A DNA stretch of 64,000 bases from Thermoflavimicrobium dichotomicum (GCF_900114055.1 NZ_FORR01000003.1:1-64000); one strand, 5' to 3'. Numbered from the stretch's first letter, positions 51,845 to 60,402 are shown. Made by a program: numbers and translations. The notes: generated by a model from the sequence alone, not told the origin.

Positions 51845-52007
51845 GTCCCTCATGTTGCCGGGCAACACCGTCAGAGGGATGGTTTTCTATAAAGCGGAGG
51901 GATGGGTTCCTTATGGATTGGCTGTGATGGTACAGAAGTCGTTACGGAGAAAGGAACCCATCCCGAAGCGCGAGAGAAACGTATCCAAATTTTCAAGATA
52001 GCCTCTG
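51845..52007. repeat. Family B repeat, copy 3
   Basis: About 160 bp. The 5' hairpin TCCCTC ... GAGGGA encloses GTTGCCGGGCAAC. The main stem GGGATGGGTTCC / GGAACCCATCCC encloses GTGATGGTACAGAAGTCGTT. The 3' end is ACGTATCCAAATTTTCAAGA then TAGCCTCT. Directly adjoins the deleted family A copy. Confidence 0.8.
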
Positions 52008-52038
52008 AACGAATCCAATGGATTGGTTCTTTTTTTTA
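52008..52038 (+). terminator. Amidohydrolase terminator, right copy of the duplicated hairpin
   Basis: GAACGAATCC-AAT-GGATTGGTTC followed by TTTTTTTTATT. The hairpin sequence repeats 51778-51792. Confidence 0.75.
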
Positions 52039-52072
52039 TTTTTTTACATAAATATCAGCAAGAGGTGATACC

Positions 52073-52501
52073 ATGGCAATCATCCGTCATACACCTGAGC
52101 ATATCAAATTATTGGCAAGATTAATGCGAGCAGAAGCAGAAGGTGAAGGAAAACTGGGAATGATGATGGTAGGAAATGTAGGTGTCAATCGTGTTTTGGG
52201 TGACTGTCTCGATTTTAGAGGCATTCGTACGATTAGGGATATGGTGTTCCAATCGCCTGGGGGATTTGAAGCCGTACAAAAACCTTATTTCTATCAGAGA
52301 GCCAGATCTCGCGATATTCGCCTCGCCAGAAGAGCCGTGCAGGGAGAGCGTTATCATCCAGGCAAACATTCTTTGTGGTTTTTCAGACCGGTTGAGGACT
52401 GTCCAGCAAGATGGTTTGGTCAGCCTCACAGTGGACGTTATAAGAGTCATTGTTTTTATTCGCCATCTTATGGAGATTGTAAAAAAATTTTCTTGTATTA
52501 G
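52073..52501 (+). CDS. cwlJ: Spore germination cell wall hydrolase CwlJ
   Basis: A 142-residue hydrolase_2 (SleB/CwlJ) domain without signal peptide, as in CwlJ. Catalytic Glu lies in LMRAEAEGEGKLG; VGNVGVNRVLGDC, FQSPGGFEAVQ and the C-terminal SLWFFRPVEDCPARWFGQ and SHCFYSPS are typical. It is a cortex-lytic enzyme in the spore coat, triggered by Ca-dipicolinate. AGAGGTGAT precedes the ATG. Followed 12 bases later by gerQ, which it needs for assembly. Confidence 0.95.
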   Translation: MAIIRHTPEHIKLLARLMRAEAEGEGKLGMMMVGNVGVNRVLGDCLDFRGIRTIRDMVFQSPGGFEAVQKPYFYQRARSRDIRLARRAVQGERYHPGKHSLWFFRPVEDCPARWFGQPHSGRYKSHCFYSPSYGDCKKIFLY

Positions 52502-52513
52502 GAGGAAAGGCAC

Positions 52514-52837
52514 ATGTATTGGTATTATCCTTATGCTAATGTCTCCCAACAATCACAACCTCAACAGATGGGAGTGTCGCAACAAAGAGATCGCGACAGG
52601 GTGTTTTCCGAGGATTTTTTGCAAAATAATATCGGGAGAAAAGTGACGGTTTATCTTACCTTTGAAGAAAATACTCAATGGAATGCCAAAAAAATAACAG
52701 GAACTTTACGAGCGGTGGGACGTGACTATTTTGTCATACGAGACCAAGTTACAGGAAAAGATCATATGTTTTTGAATATTAATCTTGACTATTTTGTTTT
52801 TGAGGATAAACCAGCGGTAATAAAAGAAACGGATTAG
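52514..52837 (+). CDS. gerQ: Spore coat protein GerQ
   Basis: A 107-residue protein. A Q/S-rich N-terminus is followed by a conserved domain (NNIGRKVTVYLTFEENTQWN, AVGRDYFVIRDQVTGKDHMF, NLDYFVFED). GerQ is a coat protein required for CwlJ localisation and cross-linked by transglutaminase. The cwlJ-gerQ operon order matches B. subtilis. AGGAGG precedes the ATG. Confidence 0.94.
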   Translation: MYWYYPYANVSQQSQPQQMGVSQQRDRDRVFSEDFLQNNIGRKVTVYLTFEENTQWNAKKITGTLRAVGRDYFVIRDQVTGKDHMFLNINLDYFVFEDKPAVIKETD

Positions 52838-52999
52838 CAAGAAAAAGATGGATGGAAGACAGGGGAAAATGTATACTAAAATTGTCTATTTTTTTATATT
52901 TAAAGTAGAATATATTGAGTAAAGCAGGGAATATGGATCTTATCAGCAAATCATTATTTGTAACTACATAACGATGGGAAATAAAATCGTTGAGATTTG

Positions 53000-53026
53000 A
53001 ACCGGAATATCCGGTTTTTCTTTTTG
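53000..53026 (+). terminator. Terminator between gerQ and the MATE gene
   Basis: AACCGGA-ATA-TCCGGTT, then TTTCTTTTT. The loop is very short (3 nt). Confidence 0.75.
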
Positions 53027-53052
53027 TTACTCCCATTAGGAAGGAGCCAAAA

Positions 53053-54588
53053 ATGATGCGTGACTTCAAGGAAAGACAACAGGAAGAAAAAATGCGCGTA
53101 TCCAGTGTAGATGTGGCAGAGACCCATGCATCGAAAGAGGAGATAGAGGAGAAAAATGGAGGATATTCGAGGCAGGGGCAATCTCCAATCGCCCAGTCAG
53201 ACTTGCTCAGGCAAAATCAAGCGATTTGGCGATCCCTGTTCGTTTTCCTGATTCCGATGATTTTAAGTAATGCCCTGCAATCACTGGGAAGTACCATCAG
53301 TATGATGATTATGGGAAGAGGTTTGGGAGAGAGTACGCTTGCTGCTGCCAGTTCAGTAATGTCGATGGTCTTCTTTCTTATTTCTTTGATCATTGGCTTG
53401 GGAAGTGCGAGTTCTGTATTGATTGGACAAGCATATGGCAGTCGGCAAATCGAACGATTAAAAGAAACCGTGAATACTTCGTTGAAATTTTCTTTTTTAT
53501 TTGGATTGGTGATGGCGGCAGTTGGACTTTTATTTACCCGTGAGTTGTTACAAATCGTCAAAACTCCACCAGGTGTAATGGATCTGGCAAGCAGTTACGC
53601 ACAGATTTTATTTATTTCACTTCCCATTCAGTTTATCTATATTAGTTATACAACCTTTTTACGAGGAACAGGTGATTCGAAAACCCCTTTCTATTTTTTG
53701 GTTATTAGTACGATTTTGTCTATTGCGCTATGTCCTGTATTGGCTTTTGGATGGTTTGGCATACCCGTTTTAGGCATGAGAGGTGTAGCTTTAGCCAATA
53801 CAATGGCGATTTTGATTTCCATGATCTTGTTGTTTGTGTATTTGTATAAGACAAAACATATTTTGGCTTTGGACCTTGCTGTTTTTAAAAGCTTGCGCAT
53901 GGATCTGCAAATTCTGAAGCTGATGATTAAAATAGGAATACCAACAGGCATTCAGATGGTATTTGTCTCGTTATCGATGATCGCTGTTGTTTCGTTTGTC
54001 AATCGTTTTGGTGCACAAGCTGCAGCTGCTTATGGTGCCGTGATCCAAATCATTAGCTATGTACAGTTACCGGCATTAAGTCTGGGAATGGCCACAGGTA
54101 TTTTTGGCTCTCAGCTGATCGGTGCTGGACAGCCGAACCGTTTGAAAGATTTATTGAAAAGTGCGGTGTGGATGAACTATATCATGGGTGGAATATTGGT
54201 CATGATTGTTTATCTCTTTAGTCATTCCCTGCTTTCACTGTTTCTGGCCGAAAAAGCTACCCTGGAAGTTGCACAAAAAATGCTTTTTCTTGTCTTATGG
54301 GCTTATCTCATTTTTGGCAACAGCATTATTTTGGCAGGGATGATGCGTTCAAGCGGAACGGTTTTTTGGCCAACACTGATCGGGATCCTTTCGATCTGGT
54401 GTGTACAGGTTCCCCTTGCTTATTTCTTGTCTCATGTGATCGGCTTGGAAGGAATTTTGGCTGCCTATCCGATTGCCTTTACTTGTTCCGCACTCGCACA
54501 GTATACGTATTATCGCTGGTTCTGGCGAACCAAACAACATAAAAGCTTGTTTATGGATCGAAGCGGAGAGAAACTGGGATCGAAGTGA
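53053..54588 (+). CDS. MATE-family efflux transporter
   Basis: A 511-residue, 12-TM exporter preceded by about 55 hydrophilic residues. Signatures: SLFVFLIPMILSNALQSLGS, SVLIGQAYGSRQIERLKET, YTTFLRGTGDSKTPFY, GMRGVALANTMAILIS and GAQAAAAYGAVIQIISYVQLPALSLGMA, followed by GSQLIGAGQ. Na+- or H+-driven efflux of cationic compounds is the family role. Start at ATG 53053 after AGGAAGGAG; the frame from 52990 overlaps the terminator. Confidence 0.92.
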   Translation: MMRDFKERQQEEKMRVSSVDVAETHASKEEIEEKNGGYSRQGQSPIAQSDLLRQNQAIWRSLFVFLIPMILSNALQSLGSTISMMIMGRGLGESTLAAASSVMSMVFFLISLIIGLGSASSVLIGQAYGSRQIERLKETVNTSLKFSFLFGLVMAAVGLLFTRELLQIVKTPPGVMDLASSYAQILFISLPIQFIYISYTTFLRGTGDSKTPFYFLVISTILSIALCPVLAFGWFGIPVLGMRGVALANTMAILISMILLFVYLYKTKHILALDLAVFKSLRMDLQILKLMIKIGIPTGIQMVFVSLSMIAVVSFVNRFGAQAAAAYGAVIQIISYVQLPALSLGMATGIFGSQLIGAGQPNRLKDLLKSAVWMNYIMGGILVMIVYLFSHSLLSLFLAEKATLEVAQKMLFLVLWAYLIFGNSIILAGMMRSSGTVFWPTLIGILSIWCVQVPLAYFLSHVIGLEGILAAYPIAFTCSALAQYTYYRWFWRTKQHKSLFMDRSGEKLGSK

Positions 54589-54670
54589 AACCAGTAATTA
54601 GTGAATTCTTGACCAATCCCCATGTCTAAAGGCCTGTTCATTACCCATAATCCAGATAAAAAAACTGAGA

Positions 54671-54766
54671 TTGTTGACAAACTTAGGGGATCCTTTTCCT
54701 ATTGAGCGACTTTTGCTTAGGTTTAGCGACAGAAGCGAAAATGGACAAGGATCCCCCTTTCGCCAA
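54671..54766 (+). repeat. Degenerate family A-like repeat
   Basis: Begins TTGTTGACAAACTTA like family A but has a different stem, GGGGATCCTTTTCC / GGACAAGGATCCCC, and a loop with GAGCGACTTTTGCT and AGAAGCGAAA. No right-end TTTGTCAAC is recognisable. Possibly a third subfamily. Confidence 0.55.
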
Positions 54767-54769
54767 AAG

Positions 54770-54789
54770 GCGACTTTTTCAATATCCTC
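54770..54789 (+). terminator. Short terminator after the family A-like repeat
   Basis: TCGCC-AAAA-GGCGA then CTTTTTC. Probably the MATE gene terminator. Confidence 0.6.
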
Positions 54790-54816
54790 TACTCATTCTA
54801 TAATAAATCCGTTTTT

Positions 54817-55518
54817 TTATAATTTGGCTAAAATCGGCTTCACATTTTCGATCGGAATTGCGAAACCAATACTTTGTGATGGATAAATAACGAATGTGTT
54901 GATACCGATTACTTTTCCCAGCATGTTGATCAGTGGCCCGCCGCTGTTTCCAGGATTGATGGCAGCATCCGTTTGAATGACGCTTTGATAAGTACGGTCA
55001 CCTACCTGCAGAGGACGATTTTTGCCACTCACGACGCCAACTGTGACCGTTTGTTCAAGTCCAAAAGGATTTCCCATGGCAATCACCCACTCTCCCACTT
55101 CTAGGGTAGTAGAAGTGCCAAGAGGTAAAGCTTTGAGACGATTGGGAGGATAAATGCGAATGATTGCCAGATCGCTTTTCGGGTCAGACCACGCAATCTT
55201 GGCAGGAAAAAGTTGATCATATCCTGATACTTTGACAGCAATGGTATCCACGTCAGCAATTACATGTTCATTGGTTAAGATATATCCAGCAGGATGAACG
55301 ACGAAACCTGAACCAAATTGGCGAATAGCTGGGCTTTTTTGATTAGAGAAGAGTTGGCTCCAAATGGTTTCATGAAAGAAATGAGGCTGAGGAGATTTTT
55401 GCGTAAGCAAAGAAACGACACCATCCCGAACTTGCCGGACAACAGACACAAAATGATTGACTGGATGGGAAGCAGCGGTGTAATTTTTCGTACGGAGGCG
55501 CATTTTTCGTCCGTTCAT
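54817..55518 (-). CDS. Short HtrA/DegP-like trypsin-fold protease lacking PDZ and membrane anchor
   Basis: A 233-residue S1C serine protease domain. Catalytic triad: His85 (LTNEHVIAD), Asp116 (SDLAIIR) and Ser192 (NPGNSGGPL). GSGFVVHPAGYILTNEHV and VIAMGNPFGLEQTVTVG are typical. Bacillales HtrA proteins normally have an N-terminal TM helix and a C-terminal PDZ domain; both are absent here, and the N-terminus is basic without a signal. Start ATG 55518 after AGGAGTG. Likely cytosolic; target unknown. Confidence 0.87.
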   Translation of the reverse strand: MNGRKMRLRTKNYTAASHPVNHFVSVVRQVRDGVVSLLTQKSPQPHFFHETIWSQLFSNQKSPAIRQFGSGFVVHPAGYILTNEHVIADVDTIAVKVSGYDQLFPAKIAWSDPKSDLAIIRIYPPNRLKALPLGTSTTLEVGEWVIAMGNPFGLEQTVTVGVVSGKNRPLQVGDRTYQSVIQTDAAINPGNSGGPLINMLGKVIGINTFVIYPSQSIGFAIPIENVKPILAKL

Positions 55519-55714
55519 GTTTTCACTCCTGTCACTAAAGATCCGATCTGATTAATGATATATCGTATGAAGAGGGAGTGGATCCGAACAGGGCGAAATA
55601 CCTGAACATTTTGCCTAACAGCAGAATGTAAACTAAAGTTGTTTTATGTGTTGACAATTATAAATTGTGCTTTTAACCTATAAGTATATTCTTCTAAATA
55701 AGGGGTTATTTTCT

Positions 55715-56278
55715 ATGAAATCGAGGGCTTCATCTTTACGAAATATGATTTTAGCTGCTTTATTTGTTGCTTTAGTGGCAGTGGGAGGGCAAATAAGTAT
55801 TCCATTGACCCCTGCTCCCATTACACTGCAGACCTTATTTTTAATGTTGGCTGGCTCGATCCTGGGAGCACGCTGGGGAGCAGCCAGTCTACTGGTTTTT
55901 GTCGCCTTGGCCGCAGCAGGTGCACCTGTTTTATCAGGAGGGAAAGGCGGTTTGGCTGTTTTGCTTGGCCCGACAGGTGGATATGTGTTTAGCTGGCCGG
56001 TAGCTGCTTTTCTGATCGGTTGGATGGTTGAGAAATGGGGAAAAGGCGGTCAGATCAAGGCATGGCAACTAACTGTCGCCCATATTGTTGGTGGAATCAT
56101 TTTAGTGCATGCGATTGGTTTTCCCTGGCTCCTTGCGGCAACCCACATGCCACTCCATGAAGCGTTTATGGGAGCTTTCCTGATCTTTTTACCAGGAGAT
56201 CTGGCGAAAGCATTTGTAGCTACAGCAGTGGTAAAGGCTCTTTATAAAGCAATGCCAACACTCCAGATGCAAAAATAA
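55715..56278 (+). CDS. bioY: Biotin transporter BioY (ECF S component)
   Basis: A 187-residue membrane protein with about six hydrophobic segments. BioY motifs: QISIPLTPAPITLQTLFLML, GGKGGLAVLLGPTGGYVFSW and a C-terminal FLPGDLAKAFVATAV. Imports biotin with or without the EcfAT module. Start at ATG 55715 after AAGGGG; the longer frame from 55667 runs through the promoter. A BirA operator is not clear upstream. Confidence 0.93.
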   Translation: MKSRASSLRNMILAALFVALVAVGGQISIPLTPAPITLQTLFLMLAGSILGARWGAASLLVFVALAAAGAPVLSGGKGGLAVLLGPTGGYVFSWPVAAFLIGWMVEKWGKGGQIKAWQLTVAHIVGGIILVHAIGFPWLLAATHMPLHEAFMGAFLIFLPGDLAKAFVATAVVKALYKAMPTLQMQK

Positions 56279-56298
56279 GGAATCATAGTGAATTCTTC

Positions 56299-56339
56299 GA
56301 ACATCTGGCCTCTCTGTAGAGAGGATCAGATGTTTTTTC
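56299..56339 (+). terminator. Intrinsic terminator of bioY
   Basis: AACATCTG / CAGATGTT enclosing a second stem CCTCTC / GAGAGG, followed by TTTTTT. Confidence 0.88.
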
Positions 56340-56408
56340 ATTCATCCAAAAGGAAAATATTTTTGTGTTAGAATAGAGTAAAAAATTTAAGAGATAAGGA
56401 GTATTCTT

Positions 56409-57446
56409 GTGAAGCTACCAAAGATTCCACCATTACATGTAGAAACAATGGAAGAAACCACCAAGCATGTCAATCAATTGACAAAGCCACTGGGAAGTCT
56501 TGGACAACTGGAACAGATAGCCATTCGCCTGGCTGGAATTCAGGGAAAGAAAATACCAGATGTATCTCGTAAAGCTGTGATTGTTATGTGTGGTGATCAT
56601 GGAGTGGCCCGTTCAGGAGTGAGTGCTTATCCTCCAGAGGTCACCGGTTTGATGATTCATAACTTTGTCCAGGGAAAAGCGGCCATTAATGTATTGGCTC
56701 GTTTAGCTGGAGCAGAAGTTCATGTGGTAGATGTAGGAAGTTATCTGTCTGAAGTGCCAAAACAGGTAATCAATAAGAAAGTCAGGAAGGGAACAAGACA
56801 TTTTGCAGAAGAAGAAGCCATGACGGAAGAGGAAACGATCCAGGCTATCGAAGTTGGAATCGAAGTCGTGGAACAACTAAAACAAAAAGGCGTGCAATTA
56901 CTGGCAGTAGGAGAAATGGGGATCGGCAATACCACGATTGCCACAGCCCTGGCAGCAGTATTTACACAAAAGTCCGTTAGTGAGTTGGCAGGACGTGGAA
57001 CAGGTATTAATGATCATGCCTTGCAACAGAAAATAGAAGTGATTGAGGCAGCTCTAGAGCGACATCAGCCCAATCCCGATCAGCCACTTCGTGTATTATC
57101 ACAACTTGGCGGGCTGGAGGTGGCTGGGATGGCGGGAGTGTATATAGGAGCGGCAGCAGCAGGTATACCTGTGATGGTCGATGGGGTCATCTCTACCGTG
57201 GCTGCATTACTGGCAGTAAAAATGGAACCATCGGTACGAAATTATTTATTTGCTTCCCACTTATCTGTCGAACCCGCTCATGCTGTGTTATTGGATGCGT
57301 TGGGTTTGCAGCCGATCATTCAAGCTGGATTGCGTTTGGGGGAGGCAAGCGGAGCAGCGCTGGCATTCCCCATGTTTGATGCCGCTGTTGCCATTGTACG
57401 GGAGATGGCTACATTTGCGGATTTAGGTTTACCGAGTCCCAAATGA
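56409..57446 (+). CDS. cobT: Nicotinate-nucleotide--dimethylbenzimidazole phosphoribosyltransferase
   Basis: A 345-residue enzyme making alpha-ribazole phosphate for the cobalamin lower ligand. Typical segments: LTKPLGSLGQLEQIAIRLAG, MCGDHGVARSGVSAYPPEVT, GEMGIGNTTIATALAAV, GRGTGIND, SHLSVEPAHAVLLDALGL and GEASGAALAFPMFDAAV, the last with the catalytic Glu. GTG start at 56409 after AAGGAG. It is 4 kb from the rest of the cob genes, which lie on the far side of the Csx and PadR loci. Confidence 0.95.
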   Translation: MKLPKIPPLHVETMEETTKHVNQLTKPLGSLGQLEQIAIRLAGIQGKKIPDVSRKAVIVMCGDHGVARSGVSAYPPEVTGLMIHNFVQGKAAINVLARLAGAEVHVVDVGSYLSEVPKQVINKKVRKGTRHFAEEEAMTEEETIQAIEVGIEVVEQLKQKGVQLLAVGEMGIGNTTIATALAAVFTQKSVSELAGRGTGINDHALQQKIEVIEAALERHQPNPDQPLRVLSQLGGLEVAGMAGVYIGAAAAGIPVMVDGVISTVAALLAVKMEPSVRNYLFASHLSVEPAHAVLLDALGLQPIIQAGLRLGEASGAALAFPMFDAAVAIVREMATFADLGLPSPK

Positions 57447-57581
57447 TAGGTTGTGAACAGGATTTTGACTGTGTGGGGATCCGTTTCTGTCTGGTTTCAT
57501 CGGCTTCGCCCTACATGAGTGACCCACGATCCCCACCATCGATTCATTCAGTATAGATGACTGGAAAGGAAAAGGGATACG

Positions 57582-58214
57582 ATGCTGATATTTCTGTCTG
57601 CGTGTGTTGGGATCGCTGGAATCGCTTATTTGGTAGCGGTTGCAAAGGAATGGACATGGTGGAAGTATTTATTAAAACCTGGAACCATGCTAATGATCAT
57701 GGGTATTGTGGGAGTGTCTTTGGAACGAGGTGATTCATATGGTTGGCTTATTTTATTAGGCCTAGTCTTTTCAATGATCGGTGATATTTTTTTAATGTTG
57801 CCAAGCGATCGTTTTGTTCCTGGATTGATCTCCTTTTTTTGTGCGCACGTAGTTTATATTTTTGCTTTCCCTGGCAATCATTCTTTTTCGTTGCGATCAT
57901 TCATAGTGGCTTTATTTCTGTTCCTGATTTCTTTGATCTATTTTCTCTTTGTTCAGTCTGGTGTCCGCAGGCAGGGGGGAACCAGGCTATTGATGGCTGT
58001 TGCCTTATACATGACCATCATTTCATGGATGGTGTGGAAAGCATTGTTAAGTGGGCAATGGCTATTGGTAGTTGGATCTTTATCTTTTTATCTATCCGAT
58101 GCCATTCTTGGATGGGACCGTTTTGTTCGAAAGCTGAATTGGGGAACGTATGGAGTGATGATTACCTATTATCTGGCTCAGTATTTGATTGCTTTAAGCG
58201 CAGGGCTGGGATAG
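57582..58214 (+). CDS. YhhN-family membrane protein (lysoplasmalogenase-like)
   Basis: A 210-residue protein with about seven or eight TM segments. Family signatures are GLVFSMIGDIFLMLPSDRFV, FFCAHVVYIFAF, LSFYLSDAILGWDRF and ITYYLAQYLIAL, containing the conserved D residues of TMEM86/YhhN. Hydrolysis of lysoplasmalogen or related lysolipids is known for family members. AAAGG precedes the ATG weakly. Independent gene. Confidence 0.85.
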   Translation: MLIFLSACVGIAGIAYLVAVAKEWTWWKYLLKPGTMLMIMGIVGVSLERGDSYGWLILLGLVFSMIGDIFLMLPSDRFVPGLISFFCAHVVYIFAFPGNHSFSLRSFIVALFLFLISLIYFLFVQSGVRRQGGTRLLMAVALYMTIISWMVWKALLSGQWLLVVGSLSFYLSDAILGWDRFVRKLNWGTYGVMITYYLAQYLIALSAGLG

Positions 58215-58457
58215 AAAAAGCAAACAAATTATGCTGTCTGGTGACTTAGGTAGAAGAGATTACCCAAGAATCCTCTACGTTTACGCATGGGGAGAGGACA
58301 ATACATGTGTGGTTGAATAGGAGTGGATGAAAATGAGAAGAGATTTTTCCCGCAGTAAGCCTGGTTATTTGAAAAGGAAGATCCATCCATCTGTCGAACT
58401 TGGATAGGGATGGAAAATGTTGAAGTATGAAAGAAAGAAGTGAGAAGGTTGCGAAAG

Positions 58458-58847
58458 ATGGTGGTGTTACTTTCCCATTCCCCCAATCAGGAGCAGAAAC
58501 AGGAAGCAAAAGAAGTATGGAAAGTAGAGAAAATGATCCATCTTCCTGAACATTTGCAGGTACTCTGGTCGCAAGTTCCGGCTCAGGGAGATTTTCCCAT
58601 TCCATCCTTTCAGCCACTTTTGCTTTGGTTAGAACAAAATACAGATTTTCAAGATTTAATATGGGCTCAAGGAGAACCAGGAGCTACCTTTTTGATCGTT
58701 TCATGGAGCTTTCAACATGGACGAGTACCTGTCTATGCCACAACGAAACGGGAGTATCAGAGTATGGTCATGGAAGATGGAAAAGTAAAAAATGAACATA
58801 TATTCAAACATGTTGCGTTTCGTGTTTACCCCAAAGGGGAATGGTAG
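58458..58847 (+). CDS. csx20: CRISPR-associated protein Csx20 (candidate ring nuclease)
   Basis: A 129-residue protein. VVLLSHSPNQEQKQEAKEVW at the N-terminus, MIHLPEHLQVLWSQVP, WAQGEPGATFLIVSW and GRVPVYATTKREYQS fit my memory of the Csx20 family: a Rossmann-like, CARF-type domain of about 120 residues found with type III CRISPR systems and proposed to degrade cyclic oligoadenylates. Start ATG 58458 after AGAAGG; a GTG at 58440 is possible. Forty-one bases upstream of a CARF-HEPN gene, same strand. No cas genes nearby. Confidence 0.78.
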   Translation: MVVLLSHSPNQEQKQEAKEVWKVEKMIHLPEHLQVLWSQVPAQGDFPIPSFQPLLLWLEQNTDFQDLIWAQGEPGATFLIVSWSFQHGRVPVYATTKREYQSMVMEDGKVKNEHIFKHVAFRVYPKGEW

Positions 58848-58888
58848 AAAAAGAGTAAAATGAAAACCATTTTTCTATCATTAGAGGA

Positions 58889-60223
58889 GTGGTTCTTATC
58901 GCTGCCAAATTTTTAACTTTTTTAGGATCCAGTAAGTACGAATTATGTACTTATCAGCTTGGGGACAAAAGCTATACATCCCGGTTTGTTCAGAAGGCAT
59001 TATTGGAAATATTAAGCGGGCAAGAACCCATTGAAGCAGTGATCTTCCTTACGACACAAGCACGAGAAAGTAACTGGGAGAAAGAAAACAAGTGGTGTTA
59101 TTTGGGACTGGCAGGTGAACTGGAAAATCTCGAAAAAGAAAAGCGGATTCTCGTTCAAACAGTGGACATTCCTGGCAGTCAGGATCAGGGAAGCATCTGG
59201 GAAGTATTTCGGCAGATTTTGGATCATTTGGATGAAGAAGATGAAGTTTATTTTGATATCACGCATTCCTTTCGCTATCAACCCATGTTAGCGCTACTCG
59301 TGCTTCATTTTGCCCGTGTGATACGGAATATTCACATACGTGGTATCTATTATGGAAATATCGAAGCCAAACGTCCGGGTGAAGTGCCGATTGCTCCCGT
59401 TAACGATTTATCTTCGTTTGTGGATGTCCAGGACTGGATCACCAATGTCTACGCCTATCTCCATACAGGACGGGCTGAGCCGTTATATCAATGGTTATAT
59501 ACAGCAAAGAACCGGCAGCTGAAACAAGGTGCCTCTCCGGATCAATTGGCTACAATGGAGTCAGCAGTAAAGGTTGCAAAAGCATTAAAGGAGCTATCGC
59601 TCTCTTTGGAAACCAATCGAGGACCGATCATCCCAGGAAAAGCGAAACAGGCGAGAAAAAAATTGCAACAAGTTCAGGACCATCTACCCCATCCTTTTCA
59701 ACCCATTCAAATACTGCTTGATACGATGGAGAGTCAGATTCAAGGTCTGGATCATCAAGACCCGATTGAATCAGGAATATCTGCTGTTACATGGTGTATT
59801 GAACGCGGATTGATTCAGCAAGCCTATACGATGCTAGATGAGCTTGTTTTAACAGCGATCTGTCTGGCGGAGGGATACCGTTTTGAAGAAGTAAAGGATT
59901 ATGAAAATGTAAGATCGAAAGTGGGTCAACAGGTGAATGATGCCATTCAATGGCTAAAAGAAAAGAAAGACTCATCCATGGAGAAAGATGATCATTCTTT
60001 AAAAGAGTATTTAATTGATAACTATAGGGGATTTATTCAGCTTTATGGAGAACTTAAGCTGGATCGGAATGATTTGAATCATGCAGGGTGGAGGAAGGAT
60101 CTGAAAAAGCCCGAATATTTTGCGAGGAAAATAGCCTTTCATAATAAACAGCCTGGAAAATATGCGAATCTGATCAAAGAGCTCCGTCGTTATTGGCAAG
60201 AAAATAAGCCTGAGGCCTTTTAA
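58889..60223 (+). CDS. CARF-HEPN ribonuclease of the Csx1/Csx2 (TM1812) type
   Basis: A 444-residue protein. The N-terminal half is a CARF domain: FLTFLGSSKYELCTYQLGD, RFVQKALLEIL, and DITHSFRYQPMLALLVLHF, the signature of the TM1812/TIGR02221 family. The C-terminal half is helical, with the HEPN RNase motif R-x4-H at about 393-398 (RNDLNH). Such proteins are cyclic-oligoadenylate-activated RNases of type III CRISPR systems. The GTG at 58889 overlaps AGGAG; the codon eight bases after AGGAG is ATC 58898, so the true start is uncertain. Next to Csx20; no cas10, cas6 or array seen. Confidence 0.85.
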   Translation: MVLIAAKFLTFLGSSKYELCTYQLGDKSYTSRFVQKALLEILSGQEPIEAVIFLTTQARESNWEKENKWCYLGLAGELENLEKEKRILVQTVDIPGSQDQGSIWEVFRQILDHLDEEDEVYFDITHSFRYQPMLALLVLHFARVIRNIHIRGIYYGNIEAKRPGEVPIAPVNDLSSFVDVQDWITNVYAYLHTGRAEPLYQWLYTAKNRQLKQGASPDQLATMESAVKVAKALKELSLSLETNRGPIIPGKAKQARKKLQQVQDHLPHPFQPIQILLDTMESQIQGLDHQDPIESGISAVTWCIERGLIQQAYTMLDELVLTAICLAEGYRFEEVKDYENVRSKVGQQVNDAIQWLKEKKDSSMEKDDHSLKEYLIDNYRGFIQLYGELKLDRNDLNHAGWRKDLKKPEYFARKIAFHNKQPGKYANLIKELRRYWQENKPEAF

Positions 60224-60283
60224 ATAGAAAATTATATAAAATAATATACAAAAAAGTCCATCTCTCTTTCATCAGAGAGAATG

Positions 60284-60402
60284 AGGCTGTTGACAAACCC
60301 GGTTTTCCTTTTCCAGTTGAACAACTTATTGCTCGTATTTATTGAGCGGGAGTGAAACGGAAAAGGAAAACCGGCATATAACGGATACTTTGTCAACAAG
60401 CT
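60284..60402 (+). repeat. Family A repeat element, copy 3, inserted in the csx operon terminator
   Basis: AGGCTGTTGACAAACCCGG ... TTTGTCAACAAGCT, nearly identical to copy 1, with the same 16-bp stem. To the left AAAAAAGTCCATCTCTC plus GAGAGAATGAGGCT form a terminator-like hairpin without T-run; to the right GGAGAATGGGCT is followed by TTTTTTT. So the element separates the hairpin from its T-run, with about 11 bp duplicated. Confidence 0.85.

Noticed and set aside
55560-55714. BirA operator upstream of bioY
   Set aside because: ACAAT-TATAA-ATTGT is a small palindrome, but the long-spaced TTGTTAAC/GTTAACAA pair expected for BirA is absent.
57472-57536. Inverted repeat GTGGGGATC ... GATCCCCAC after cobT
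   Set aside because: A 47-nt loop and no T-run make it a poor terminator; possibly a faded relative of the repeat at 54671, but too weak to list.
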